A stretch of 64,000 nt of DNA from positions 1 through 64,000 of the forward strand of contig JBDIVL010000007.1 of NCBI GenBank assembly GCA_039794405.1, given 5' to 3'. The position numbers and the translations under genes are program-made. Position 1 is the first letter of the stretch. Every line of letters starts with the position of its first letter. The notes beneath the pieces are model-generated. The model searched no databases. It had not been told where the DNA came from and saw only the letters and a list, made by a program, of their open reading frames with translations. The stretch comes from JBDIVL01 sp039794405. GTDB lineage: Bacteria; Planctomycetota; Brocadiia; Brocadiales; Brocadiaceae. This document shows, piece by piece, positions 27,236 through 35,933 of this stretch.

Positions 27236-28216
27236 TTATTTTATGCAGGTTAAGGAAAAATCATTCAAGTGATCTTTTGTAATTCTCGTCCCCATACTGC
27301 CCTGAAGGGCTTCTTTAACTTTATCAATTGACGTAATAATGGCCAGTTCTCCTCCCCAATTCAAGAAATTTATGGCCGCCTGAACTTTTGGACCCATACT
27401 TCCGGAAGGGAAATGCCCTTCCTCCAAATATTTTTGGGCATCTCTCACCGTTAACTTGCTTAACGCCTTCTCGTTTGATTGTTTGAAATTTAAAAAAACG
27501 TATTCAACACCAGTTAGCATCATAAGACAATCAGCTTTAACATCCCTGGCTAACACACTGGAAGCGAGGTCTTTGTCAACTACAACATCAACACCCTCTA
27601 GATCCCCATTCTCCTTCACAATAACTGGAATGCCCCCGCCGCCGGCGGCTATAACAACGTCATCTGCTTCCAGCAAGCTTTTTATTGCACTCTCTTCTAC
27701 AATCTCTAATGGGTCAGGCGAAGAGACAACCCGCCGGTAACCTCTATGACTATCCTCTATAATACACCATCCCTTTTCCTTACGGAAATGCTCTGCCTGT
27801 TCCTCTGTAAGAAAGGGCCCAACAGGTTTTGTAGGATCTGAAAAAGCTCTATCGTGTTTATCAACAATAACCTGTGTTAATACAGTAACAACGCATTTGT
27901 CAATTCCTTCTTTCCGCAACCGGTTGGTCAGGGATTGTTGGATCATATATCCTATTGCCCCCTCAGTATCTGCTACGCAAACACCCAGCGAAAGTTCAGG
28001 TACCTGGTTCCGGCTTGCTTCAACCATAAGGAGCATATTACCAACCTGAGGCCCATTCCCGTGGGTAATAACTACCCTATATCCCTGTTCTAAACAGTAA
28101 ATAATACCATCCAAACTCTTTCGTATATTTTCAAATTGCTCTGCAATGGAGCCCCGTTGACCTTCCCTGATAAGGGCATTTCCTCCCATGGCAAACACAA
28201 TAATCCTATTCTCCAT
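27236..28216 (-). CDS. arcC: Carbamate kinase
   Basis: 326 residues, typical of the amino-acid-kinase fold. Motifs: ALIREGQRGSIAEQ, the substrate loop VITHGNGPQVGN, VGPFLTEEQAEHFRKEKGW, IAAGGGGIPVI with the following DVVVDKDLASSVLA, and FPSGSMGPKVQAAI. It interconverts carbamoyl phosphate plus ADP with carbamate plus ATP. Last gene of a three-gene leftward operon. No arginine deiminase or ornithine transcarbamylase is nearby, so its usual catabolic partners are missing here. Confidence 0.95.
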   Translation of the reverse strand: MENRIIVFAMGGNALIREGQRGSIAEQFENIRKSLDGIIYCLEQGYRVVITHGNGPQVGNMLLMVEASRNQVPELSLGVCVADTEGAIGYMIQQSLTNRLRKEGIDKCVVTVLTQVIVDKHDRAFSDPTKPVGPFLTEEQAEHFRKEKGWCIIEDSHRGYRRVVSSPDPLEIVEESAIKSLLEADDVVIAAGGGGIPVIVKENGDLEGVDVVVDKDLASSVLARDVKADCLMMLTGVEYVFLNFKQSNEKALSKLTVRDAQKYLEEGHFPSGSMGPKVQAAINFLNWGGELAIITSIDKVKEALQGSMGTRITKDHLNDFSLTCIK

Positions 28217-28247
28217 TTTGATTCCTTCGTATCAATCAAAATCTTCG

Positions 28248-29567
28248 CTACGCAAGCCTCTTCTCAAGAAATTCCTTGAGCTTTGGTATACCTATTTCCT
28301 GCAGATCATATCGTACCCGATCAGTGGGTTTGTTTATTTGTATGATCTTTCTCAAATCAACAGGGGTTCCAATGATTACCATATCGCTTGGAATTCTATC
28401 TATCGTTTCCCTTAATTCCTCCATCTGTGAGTCTCCGTAACCCATCGCAGGCAATACCCTGCCTATATGCTTATACTCTTTAAATGCTTCAGCAATTGAC
28501 CCTACAGCATAAGGCCTTGGATCAATAAGTTCCTTTGCGCCATATTGCTCGGCGGCAAGAACTCCGGCACCGAAAGACATACCACCGTGTGTTAGTGTTG
28601 GACCGTCCTCAATGACCAGCACACACTTATCTTTTATAAGTTCCGGCTTTTCAACAGTTATTGATAATGCTGCATCTATAATAGTAGCCTTAGGATTTGA
28701 TACTTCTATGCTTTTTTTTATAAGCTGAATATCCTCCTGCCCTGCAGTATTTTCTTTACTTATAATAACAATATCTGCCAGAAGAAGATTTATCTCTCCG
28801 GGATAATAGGTAAGTTCATGCCCTGGCCGATGTGGGTCAACGAGAGTAATATAGATGTCAGGTACATAAAAGGGAGTATCGTTGTTACCACCGTCCCATA
28901 CAATAACATCAGCTTCTTTTTCTGCGTCTGATAAGATAGCTTCATAATCTACACCTGCATAAACGGTGGTATTCTGCTCTATGTGGGTTTCATATTCTTC
29001 GATCTCTTCAATCGTACATTTGTGTTTTTTTAAATCATCGTATGAGGCGAATCGCTGTATCCGCTGCTTGGCAAGATCACCGTAAGGCATCGGATGCCTT
29101 ACAACAACCGCTTCCTTTCCCATTTCTCTTATAATCTCACAAACTTTTCGTGAGGCAGGACTTTTTCCACAGCCTGTTCTAACGGCACAGACACTAATAA
29201 CCGGTTTTTTACTTTTAATCATGGTTTGCCTCGTACCAAGAAGGCTAAACTGCGCACCCGTTGCATTCACCAAGCTGGCCTTATGCATAACGTACTCGTG
29301 TGAAACATCGCTGTAGGAAAATATTACCTCATCAATATCATGAAATTTTATGAGTGATACTAGTTTTTGCTCAGATTCAATGGGAATTCCCTTCGGGTAA
29401 TATTTACCTGCCAATAGGGGTGGATATTGCCGTCCCGCTATAGAAGGTATCTGAGTTGCCGTAAATGCAACCACCTCATATTCGGGATTGTCACGAAAGC
29501 AAACATTGAAGTTATGGAAATCCCGTCCAGCCGCTCCCATAATAATAATCTTCTTCCTATGCTTCAT
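28248..29567 (-). CDS. COG2403-type P-loop protein, similar to cyclic 2,3-diphosphoglycerate synthetase
   Basis: 439 residues. The N-terminal Rossmann-like segment begins IIIMGAAGRDFHNFNV, and the P-loop domain has CAVRTGCGKS with DVIVWDGGNNDTPF and VIEDGPTLTHGGMSFGAG. These match the family that includes archaeal cyclic 2,3-diphosphoglycerate synthetase and predicted GTPases. In bacteria the family is often placed beside carbamate kinase, as here, and its role there is not established. It lies between thymidylate kinase (15 bp upstream) and arcC (31 bp downstream), so the three are one operon. Confidence 0.8.
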   Translation of the reverse strand: MKHRKKIIIMGAAGRDFHNFNVCFRDNPEYEVVAFTATQIPSIAGRQYPPLLAGKYYPKGIPIESEQKLVSLIKFHDIDEVIFSYSDVSHEYVMHKASLVNATGAQFSLLGTRQTMIKSKKPVISVCAVRTGCGKSPASRKVCEIIREMGKEAVVVRHPMPYGDLAKQRIQRFASYDDLKKHKCTIEEIEEYETHIEQNTTVYAGVDYEAILSDAEKEADVIVWDGGNNDTPFYVPDIYITLVDPHRPGHELTYYPGEINLLLADIVIISKENTAGQEDIQLIKKSIEVSNPKATIIDAALSITVEKPELIKDKCVLVIEDGPTLTHGGMSFGAGVLAAEQYGAKELIDPRPYAVGSIAEAFKEYKHIGRVLPAMGYGDSQMEELRETIDRIPSDMVIIGTPVDLRKIIQINKPTDRVRYDLQEIGIPKLKEFLEKRLA

Positions 29568-29582
29568 ATGAAAATCCCTCTC

Positions 29583-30275
29583 CTATGTATTTACTCCTTG
29601 TAATACAGGAAGAACTACATTCCAAATATTATTGGAGATCGCTTTCTCAGATAGTAAAATACCGTCTCTTGTACAATCAATGGTTACCCAGTCTTTGTTT
29701 TTCCTGGCGATTTCCAGAAAGGTTTGCTGTGCACATCGCAAATGATTTATATCCTCTTCGTGGATATCCTTTTTTTCTCCTTTCAGATAAGTACGTTGCT
29801 CCTTTTTTTCGACGAGATGATAGGCTATCTCTACGGGAACGTACAAAAAAATGTTTAGATCAGATTTTGGAACGGCAAACACACGATATTCTAGTTCATA
29901 TAGCCACTGAAAAAATTTTTCTTTTTCATCCGGATGATTAATTTTTCCACCCTGATGTGCCATATTGTCACACACATAACGATTTGATACAATAATTTTA
30001 CCTTCCTTAAGCCAGGTATCGATTTGCTCTTTGCATTCCCAACGATCCCCTGCATAAAGAAGCGACGCTAAATAAGGACTTACTGAATCCGCACTTCCGA
30101 ATCCACCATTGAGATATTTTGTAATCATATCAGCGAAGAAGGTCTTACCATACTGTGGAAAATCTATTGTAACCACAGGGTATCCCTCCCCCTTCAATCG
30201 CTCGTAAAGAAGCTTTGTTTGTACCGTCTTGCCGCTGCCATCAATACCGGTAATAACGATAACTTTCCCCCTCAT
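29583..30275 (-). CDS. tmk: Thymidylate kinase
   Basis: 230 residues from the ATG at 30275, which has GGGGGGG about 8 nt upstream; an ATG six codons earlier is less well placed. P-loop GIDGSGKTVQTK, then FPQYGKTF. The motif that is usually DRYxxS reads SNRYVCDN. The LID-side region has EKKEQRTYLKGEKKD. It phosphorylates dTMP to dTDP. The changed DRY-type motif and the operon with arcC and the COG2403 protein suggest a divergent branch, perhaps not the housekeeping enzyme. Confidence 0.8.
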   Translation of the reverse strand: MRGKVIVITGIDGSGKTVQTKLLYERLKGEGYPVVTIDFPQYGKTFFADMITKYLNGGFGSADSVSPYLASLLYAGDRWECKEQIDTWLKEGKIIVSNRYVCDNMAHQGGKINHPDEKEKFFQWLYELEYRVFAVPKSDLNIFLYVPVEIAYHLVEKKEQRTYLKGEKKDIHEEDINHLRCAQQTFLEIARKNKDWVTIDCTRDGILLSEKAISNNIWNVVLPVLQGVNT

Positions 30276-30442
30276 TGCACAACCCCCCCGCATAATTTTA
30301 TTTTAACCTTTTATCCAAGGAATAGGAATCTATTATATGTTTTATATCGATGGTGAATCATAGCAATTTTATAAGGGTTGTTCAATACTTATATCAAATC
30401 ACAAAACAATATATAACGATAAATTCAGAATTATCTTCTATA

Positions 30443-30471
30443 TTGACCTAGAAAAGAAAATCTGCTACATT
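30443..30471 (+). promoter_or_regulatory. Probable promoter of the HEAT lipoprotein gene
   Basis: TTGACC at 30443-30448, a 17-bp spacer and TACATT at 30466-30471, in a 287-bp divergent spacer. The start codon is at 30563. Confidence 0.5.
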
Positions 30472-30562
30472 ATAACATCCAGTTGCTACAATAATTCTCA
30501 CCAAAACTTATCTTTTCTCAATAAATTTCTAATATTTGTTAGGCTGTAGATAGTTACATAAT

Positions 30563-32686
30563 ATGCAAGAAATAAAATTAAAATTTCATATGATAGTATT
30601 AGTACTCTTAGTTTCATTAACTATATTCGGATGTACAGCAGTACCGAGGAAGGTCGTAGTTGAAAATATAGAACCGAAGACAGATATTGAACTTCGGCGC
30701 AAATTAGAAGAGTGGACGGAACTGCTACATTCGAATGATCCTACTATTCGAAGTTCTGCTGCTATTTCTCTATTGGGTTTAAACCTCCTCCATGCGCAGG
30801 AACCTCTCGTAAAGATATTAAAGAACCGTAACGAGCACGAAGACATACAGATCTCTGTTATTAAAGCATTTGGATTTACCAGAGATGACCGCGCAACTGA
30901 CATCCTGATCGATTTACTCGGCAGTGAATCTATTCCAATACAGACTGAGGCAGCAAGTGCACTAGGAATGTTAAATACAAGGAATTCGATACGAAAGATG
31001 TCGGAATCATTACTTGATCCTCGGCTACCCGTAAATGTTAAAATTTCACTGGCCAAGGCGCTAGGCACTACGAACGATCGAGATGCTGTCGAACCATTAA
31101 TCAAAATGCTTGCGATAAATGACCACGAATTGAGGGTAGTTGCTATGAAATCACTGGAAAAGATCACAAAACAGGCTAACAATAATGATTCTGCATGGTG
31201 GAGAGAATGGTGGAACCGTAATAAGACAAAAACACGCGAACAATGGTTAGAGGATATTGTATTAAAACAAGAAGAAAACACAAAGCATCTGGAGTCAAAA
31301 ATCGAACAGCTAAAACTTGATGTAGCTCAAAAGTCTATTAAGCTGCTTGAGATTCGACCAGATAAAATGGATCCGAAACCATTGATTGAAGCCCTTAAGA
31401 GTGATAATCCCGAAGTAAGAATATTCGCTGCAAAAGAGTTAGTAAAAATTAAAGACCCATCTATAATTGATGCACTGATTAATGCCGTTTCAGACAAACA
31501 AGAAGAGGTTCGTATTGAAGTAGTTCAGGCGTTGGGGGAAACTAATGACGAAAGAGTTATCAAACCCTTAATTTATACCCTAAACGATGAAAGTCCGGCA
31601 GTCAGGGAGAAAGCAGCAAAATCCTTAGGCAAATTAGGGAAGCAAGCGGCAGTCGAAGCCTTAATTTCGGTTTTAAACAACAATGGGAATTTATCAATCC
31701 TATGTTCTGCCATAGAAGCCCTTGGACAAATTGGAGATACAAAAGCTGTTGAATCCCTAATTACTTTTTTAAACCACGCAGAATCAAAAGTAAGGGAATG
31801 TACGGCCGCTGCCCTGGGTAAGCTTCACGATACCCGAGCAGTAAAACATTTAATTGCCACCCTGAATGATAATCAGGAGCGTGTACGCTGGTATGCTGCC
31901 GATAGCCTTGGTAAAATCGGAGACCCCGTCTGCGTAGAATCACTCATTAAATTACTCTCGGACACTAGTGCACGGGTACGGGAATCTGCCGTAACGGCAT
32001 TGGGACAAATAGGAAATCAACAATCAATAGAATCACTAATAAAAGCATTACAGGACATCGACAAACGGGTAGCAGAACAGGCTGCAGAATCTCTTGTTAA
32101 TATTAAAAAAATGGATTTTGAAATGATGGACACTGTAGCAACAACTTTTTATGCCAACAAAGATTACAAAAGAACTGAAATTATCCTTGGAAGACAAATT
32201 GCAGAGTATTCAAATCAACCTGAACTCAAGGAGAAAATTTTACAAACGAAAATTAAGTTAGCTAAAACTTTATCTGCTGTAAAAGACTGGCAAAAAGCAC
32301 TGGTTCTTTATGAAGAGATTGCAAAACAATTGCCAGATGATGACACGGTAAAAACATATCTTATACAAAGTTTAAAAGAAATGAAACAATTTGATCGTGC
32401 CTTAGAGTGGTATTCTGTCTGGATAAAAGATACCCCTCAAAATGGTCAATTGTGCTGGCAAGGCCGTTTAGACATCGCTAACATCCTATTTGAACAAGGA
32501 AAATATGATAACGTAAAAAATCTCATTGAAAGTTTAAAGATGGAGGACACGAACCTTGGTGGAGATGAATTTAAGCTGCAATTTCAAAGATTACGTGAAA
32601 TGAGCTTGGCAGAATCAGCCAATCTAAAAATGGTAAAACAAAATTTAGAATCAAAACAGGCCTCCAGCTTTGAAGACAGAAAATAA
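30563..32686 (+). CDS. HEAT/PBS-lyase repeat lipoprotein with C-terminal TPR-like region
   Basis: 707 residues. The signal sequence ends in lipobox LTIFGC, so the protein is predicted to be lipid-anchored. Two blocks of HEAT/PBS-lyase repeats (about 45-200 and 275-515; unit like AVESLI-LL-D-VREAAA-ALGKIGD) flank a coiled linker (225-270). The C-terminal 180 residues show TPR-like helices (KDWQKALVLYEEIAKQLP, FDRALEWYSVW). No catalytic motif is seen; it should be a protein-interaction scaffold in the periplasm. trkA follows 33 bp downstream. Confidence 0.88.
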   Translation: MQEIKLKFHMIVLVLLVSLTIFGCTAVPRKVVVENIEPKTDIELRRKLEEWTELLHSNDPTIRSSAAISLLGLNLLHAQEPLVKILKNRNEHEDIQISVIKAFGFTRDDRATDILIDLLGSESIPIQTEAASALGMLNTRNSIRKMSESLLDPRLPVNVKISLAKALGTTNDRDAVEPLIKMLAINDHELRVVAMKSLEKITKQANNNDSAWWREWWNRNKTKTREQWLEDIVLKQEENTKHLESKIEQLKLDVAQKSIKLLEIRPDKMDPKPLIEALKSDNPEVRIFAAKELVKIKDPSIIDALINAVSDKQEEVRIEVVQALGETNDERVIKPLIYTLNDESPAVREKAAKSLGKLGKQAAVEALISVLNNNGNLSILCSAIEALGQIGDTKAVESLITFLNHAESKVRECTAAALGKLHDTRAVKHLIATLNDNQERVRWYAADSLGKIGDPVCVESLIKLLSDTSARVRESAVTALGQIGNQQSIESLIKALQDIDKRVAEQAAESLVNIKKMDFEMMDTVATTFYANKDYKRTEIILGRQIAEYSNQPELKEKILQTKIKLAKTLSAVKDWQKALVLYEEIAKQLPDDDTVKTYLIQSLKEMKQFDRALEWYSVWIKDTPQNGQLCWQGRLDIANILFEQGKYDNVKNLIESLKMEDTNLGGDEFKLQFQRLREMSLAESANLKMVKQNLESKQASSFEDRK

Positions 32687-32719
32687 TTATATACTTAAGG
32701 AGAACGTTCACAAAGTATC

Positions 32720-34075
32720 ATGAAAATCCTTATTATCGGCGCTGGTGCCGTTGGATTTAATCTGGCAAAACAACTCTCTATAGAAGGACACGATATTTCA
32801 GTCGTAGAAAAAGATCAAGATCTCGTTAAACGGATTACTGAAAAACTAGATGTCCTTGTCGTGCCGGGAAGTGCTATCTCACCCGCAGTTCTGGAAGAGG
32901 CAGGGGTAAAAGATGCAGATATGGTATTAGCTGTTACCAACAGTGATGAGATAAACATGGTTGTGTGTATGCTTTCTCACAGTTATGGAGCTAAGACCAG
33001 AATTGCCAGGATAAGAAACCCTGAATTCAGTAATAAACAACCCGTCTTATACCAAAATGGATTCCATATAGATCACATAGTTAATCCAGAAAAAATTACC
33101 ATTAATTCTATTCTGAATATTATTGGGACCCCTGGAGCCATATACGTTGCTGATTTTACCGAGGGAGATATCCTTTTGAGGGGATTTATTGTGCCTGCCG
33201 ATGCCCCTATAGCCGGGAAAAAACTTTCTGAATTAAAAGAAATTGAAGCTACAGATTCATTCCTCATAGTTGCCATCCAGCGGAACGGAGAAATGGTTAT
33301 TCCGTCAGGAGAAACCAAACTGCTGCCTCACGACAATATCTTTGTACTCGTCGCCAAAGAAGCATTACCTTTCTTTTTACCTATGGTAAACAGACGAGCC
33401 GACGAGGTTGAAAAGGTGATTATTTTTGGAGTAAACCGGGCAAGCATTGAACTAGCAAAAAAATTAGAGGAAAAGAAAATTGATGTAACCATAATTGAAC
33501 CAGACAAAGAAAAAACACAACAGGCGGCAACAGTCCTTGACAAAACGATAATCCTTCAAGGGAGTCCTCTTGATATCGATCTCCTGAAGGAATCGTCCGT
33601 TGACATTACCGATTTCTTTGTAGCGTTATCTGAAAACGAGCAAACAAATATCCTGTCTTCGTTACTAGCCAAAAGATTCGGTGCAAAGAAGGCAATCGTG
33701 CTTACTGATGATCCTGCGTTTGTAACCATTATCAATTCCCTTGGCGTAGATATTGTAATCAATCCAAGGCTCATCACTGTTGGCTCTATATTACAACATA
33801 TTCGGCGTGGACATACCCTTTCGGTTATAAAATTTCACCAAAGTGAGGCTGAAGCCATGGAACTGGTAGCAGAAAAAGACTCAAAAATTGTAGGTAAACC
33901 TCTTAAAGAAATATCCTTCCCGCAAGGTTCCATCCTTGGCGCCATTGTACAGGAAGGTGTCATGCACATTCCAACAGGAAGGACCATCATAAATCCCGGC
34001 GAGCGTATTATCGTTTTTGCCCTACCCAATGCAATAGAAAAAATTCAATCCCTCTTCTCCAATAAAAAAGGTTGA
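32720..34075 (+). CDS. trkA: Trk potassium-uptake regulator TrkA
   Basis: 451 residues in two RCK repeats. The first nucleotide-binding motif is GAGAVGFNLAKQL with the acidic end of strand 2 (VVEKD). The second is degenerate (IFGVNRASIELAKKL, IIEPD). Each is followed by an RCK_C domain (about 140-215 and 370-450). It binds NAD(H)/ATP on the cytoplasmic face and gates TrkH. It lies 33 bp upstream of trkH. Confidence 0.96.
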   Translation: MKILIIGAGAVGFNLAKQLSIEGHDISVVEKDQDLVKRITEKLDVLVVPGSAISPAVLEEAGVKDADMVLAVTNSDEINMVVCMLSHSYGAKTRIARIRNPEFSNKQPVLYQNGFHIDHIVNPEKITINSILNIIGTPGAIYVADFTEGDILLRGFIVPADAPIAGKKLSELKEIEATDSFLIVAIQRNGEMVIPSGETKLLPHDNIFVLVAKEALPFFLPMVNRRADEVEKVIIFGVNRASIELAKKLEEKKIDVTIIEPDKEKTQQAATVLDKTIILQGSPLDIDLLKESSVDITDFFVALSENEQTNILSSLLAKRFGAKKAIVLTDDPAFVTIINSLGVDIVINPRLITVGSILQHIRRGHTLSVIKFHQSEAEAMELVAEKDSKIVGKPLKEISFPQGSILGAIVQEGVMHIPTGRTIINPGERIIVFALPNAIEKIQSLFSNKKG

Positions 34076-34108
34076 ACCAAAATTTACCATTTTTAGACTA
34101 TACCCTAT

Positions 34109-35593
34109 ATGAACATTCCCATTGTATTGTATACAGTAGGTAACATTGTATTAATGTTAGCCGGTATCCTCCTTATTCCATTGGGTGTATCCCTTTATTA
34201 CAAAGATGATGCCGCCACATGGGCCTTTATCTATACCATCATTATTACGGGTATCATAGGTGGACTGAGCAAGGTATTCCCAAGAACAAAAGACAAGGCT
34301 ATAGGTACCCGGGAGAGTTTAGCTATTGTAACCTTTAGCTGGATTGTATGTATCTTTTTAGGCGCACTTCCCTTTTGGTATTCTGGTGTATGTACAACGT
34401 ATTGTGATGCCGTTTTTGAAACAACGAGTGGTTTTACTACTACAGGATCGTCTATTTTAAAAGATGTTGAGGCATTACCCTATAGCATCCTTTTCTGGAG
34501 GGCATTTACGAACTGGTTAGGGGGTATGGGTATTATTGTCATCTTTGTTGCCCTGCTGCCGGCTATGGGAATAAGTGGCTATCAGCTTTTTAGCGCAGAA
34601 GTTGCCGGACCTACTGCCGATAGATTAAAACCAAGAATCGGGGAAACTGCAAAACTGCTCTGGATTATTTATCTTGTCATTACTGCATCCATGATGTTAG
34701 CACTTTTCTGTGTCGGCATGCCAATTTTTGATGCAATATGTCATACTTTCACAACGGTATCTACCGGTGGTTTTTCCACAAAAAATACTAGTGTCGCATA
34801 CTTCAATTCTCTTTCTATAGAAATCGTTGTTGCATTTTTTATGTTTATTTGTGGCTGCAATTTTTCACTTTACTATAAATGTTTCCGGAAGGAATTCAAG
34901 AAAGTCTTTCGGAATTCTGAACTGAGATTTTTTATAGGCTTAATTTTCTTAGCAATTGTCTATGTAGGTTTAGTCCTTCACTTCAGCAAATCTGAATCCT
35001 TCAATGATGAAATTAAAGGCACATTCTACTACAACCTCTGGCACTCTTTTCGGCATGCCTTTTTCCAGGTAATAACCGTATGTACGGGAACCGGTCATGC
35101 CTCGGCTGATTTTGATACATGGCCAAGTTCTTGTCGGTTTTTACTCGTATTACTCATATTCATCGGAGCATGCGCAGGTTCAACTGGCGGTGGTATAAAA
35201 TGTGTCAGGATATTACTGTTGCTAAAGTCGAGCATGAGAGAATTGATCAGGGTATTAAGACCGCATATGGTAAAGCACGTAAAAATTAACGGCGAATCGG
35301 TAAGCGAAGAAATTATAATGGAAAGTTCAGTATTCTTTGTCGTATATTTGGGATTCTTTGGAATTTGTTCACTTGCGTTAATGGCATTAGATACGGATAT
35401 AGTTACTGCTTTTTCTGCTGTAGCAACATGCATGGCAAACTGCGGGCCAGGATTAGCGAAGGTAGGCCCCATGACAAACTTCAGCGATGTTTCCTATACT
35501 GGCAAGTGGATTTTAAGTTTTTGCATGCTCCTGGGTAGATTGGAAATTTACAGCCTGATACTTCTATTTTTACCAATAACGTGGAAACGCTAG
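34109..35593 (+). CDS. trkH: Trk potassium transporter membrane subunit TrkH
   Basis: 494 residues with about 10-12 membrane segments. Four pore loops are recognisable, each with a selectivity-filter glycine: TTSGFTTTGSS, TVSTGGFST, TVCTGTGHAS and MANCGPGLAKVGP. Length and order match TrkH/KtrB. With TrkA it forms the constitutive potassium-uptake system. Confidence 0.96.
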   Translation: MNIPIVLYTVGNIVLMLAGILLIPLGVSLYYKDDAATWAFIYTIIITGIIGGLSKVFPRTKDKAIGTRESLAIVTFSWIVCIFLGALPFWYSGVCTTYCDAVFETTSGFTTTGSSILKDVEALPYSILFWRAFTNWLGGMGIIVIFVALLPAMGISGYQLFSAEVAGPTADRLKPRIGETAKLLWIIYLVITASMMLALFCVGMPIFDAICHTFTTVSTGGFSTKNTSVAYFNSLSIEIVVAFFMFICGCNFSLYYKCFRKEFKKVFRNSELRFFIGLIFLAIVYVGLVLHFSKSESFNDEIKGTFYYNLWHSFRHAFFQVITVCTGTGHASADFDTWPSSCRFLLVLLIFIGACAGSTGGGIKCVRILLLLKSSMRELIRVLRPHMVKHVKINGESVSEEIIMESSVFFVVYLGFFGICSLALMALDTDIVTAFSAVATCMANCGPGLAKVGPMTNFSDVSYTGKWILSFCMLLGRLEIYSLILLFLPITWKR

Positions 35594-35600
35594 AATTTTA

Positions 35601-35629
35601 TTGACTCATAAGGCGGGCAATGATATACT
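35601..35629 (+). promoter_or_regulatory. Consensus promoter of tRNA-Val
   Basis: TTGACT at 35601-35606, a 17-bp spacer and TATACT at 35624-35629. The mature tRNA begins 15 nt further on, so transcription must start very close to its 5' end. Confidence 0.85.
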
Positions 35630-35643
35630 TTTTATCAGTTATG

Positions 35644-35720
35644 GGGCGATTAGCTCAATTGGCTAGAGCACTTGCCTTACAAGCAAGGGGTCATAGGTTC
35701 GAGTCCTATATCGCCCACCA
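35644..35720 (+). tRNA. tRNA-Val (anticodon UAC)
   Basis: The acceptor stem GGGCGAT pairs with ATCGCCC, followed by discriminator A and an encoded CCA. The D arm is GCTC/GAGC. The anticodon stem CTTGC/GCAAG encloses CTTACAA, anticodon TAC, decoding GUA/GUG-type valine codons. The T arm is ATAGG/CCTAT with TTCGAGT. Confidence 0.97.
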
Positions 35721-35933
35721 TTTTCTCATAAAAACTATGGCTTTGACTTAATCATATACTCTCATATCTCCTGAAACGGCACTCACCCAACATCCCTACT
35801 CACCATATAATTTAAATAAGTTTTAATTTCCCTAAATCCGAAAAATTCAAGGATCAATAACAATTTAATATTCCATGAACTAAGGCATTCAGAAAAGTTA
35901 TAAATTTCATTACCTTATATGAAATTATGTACA

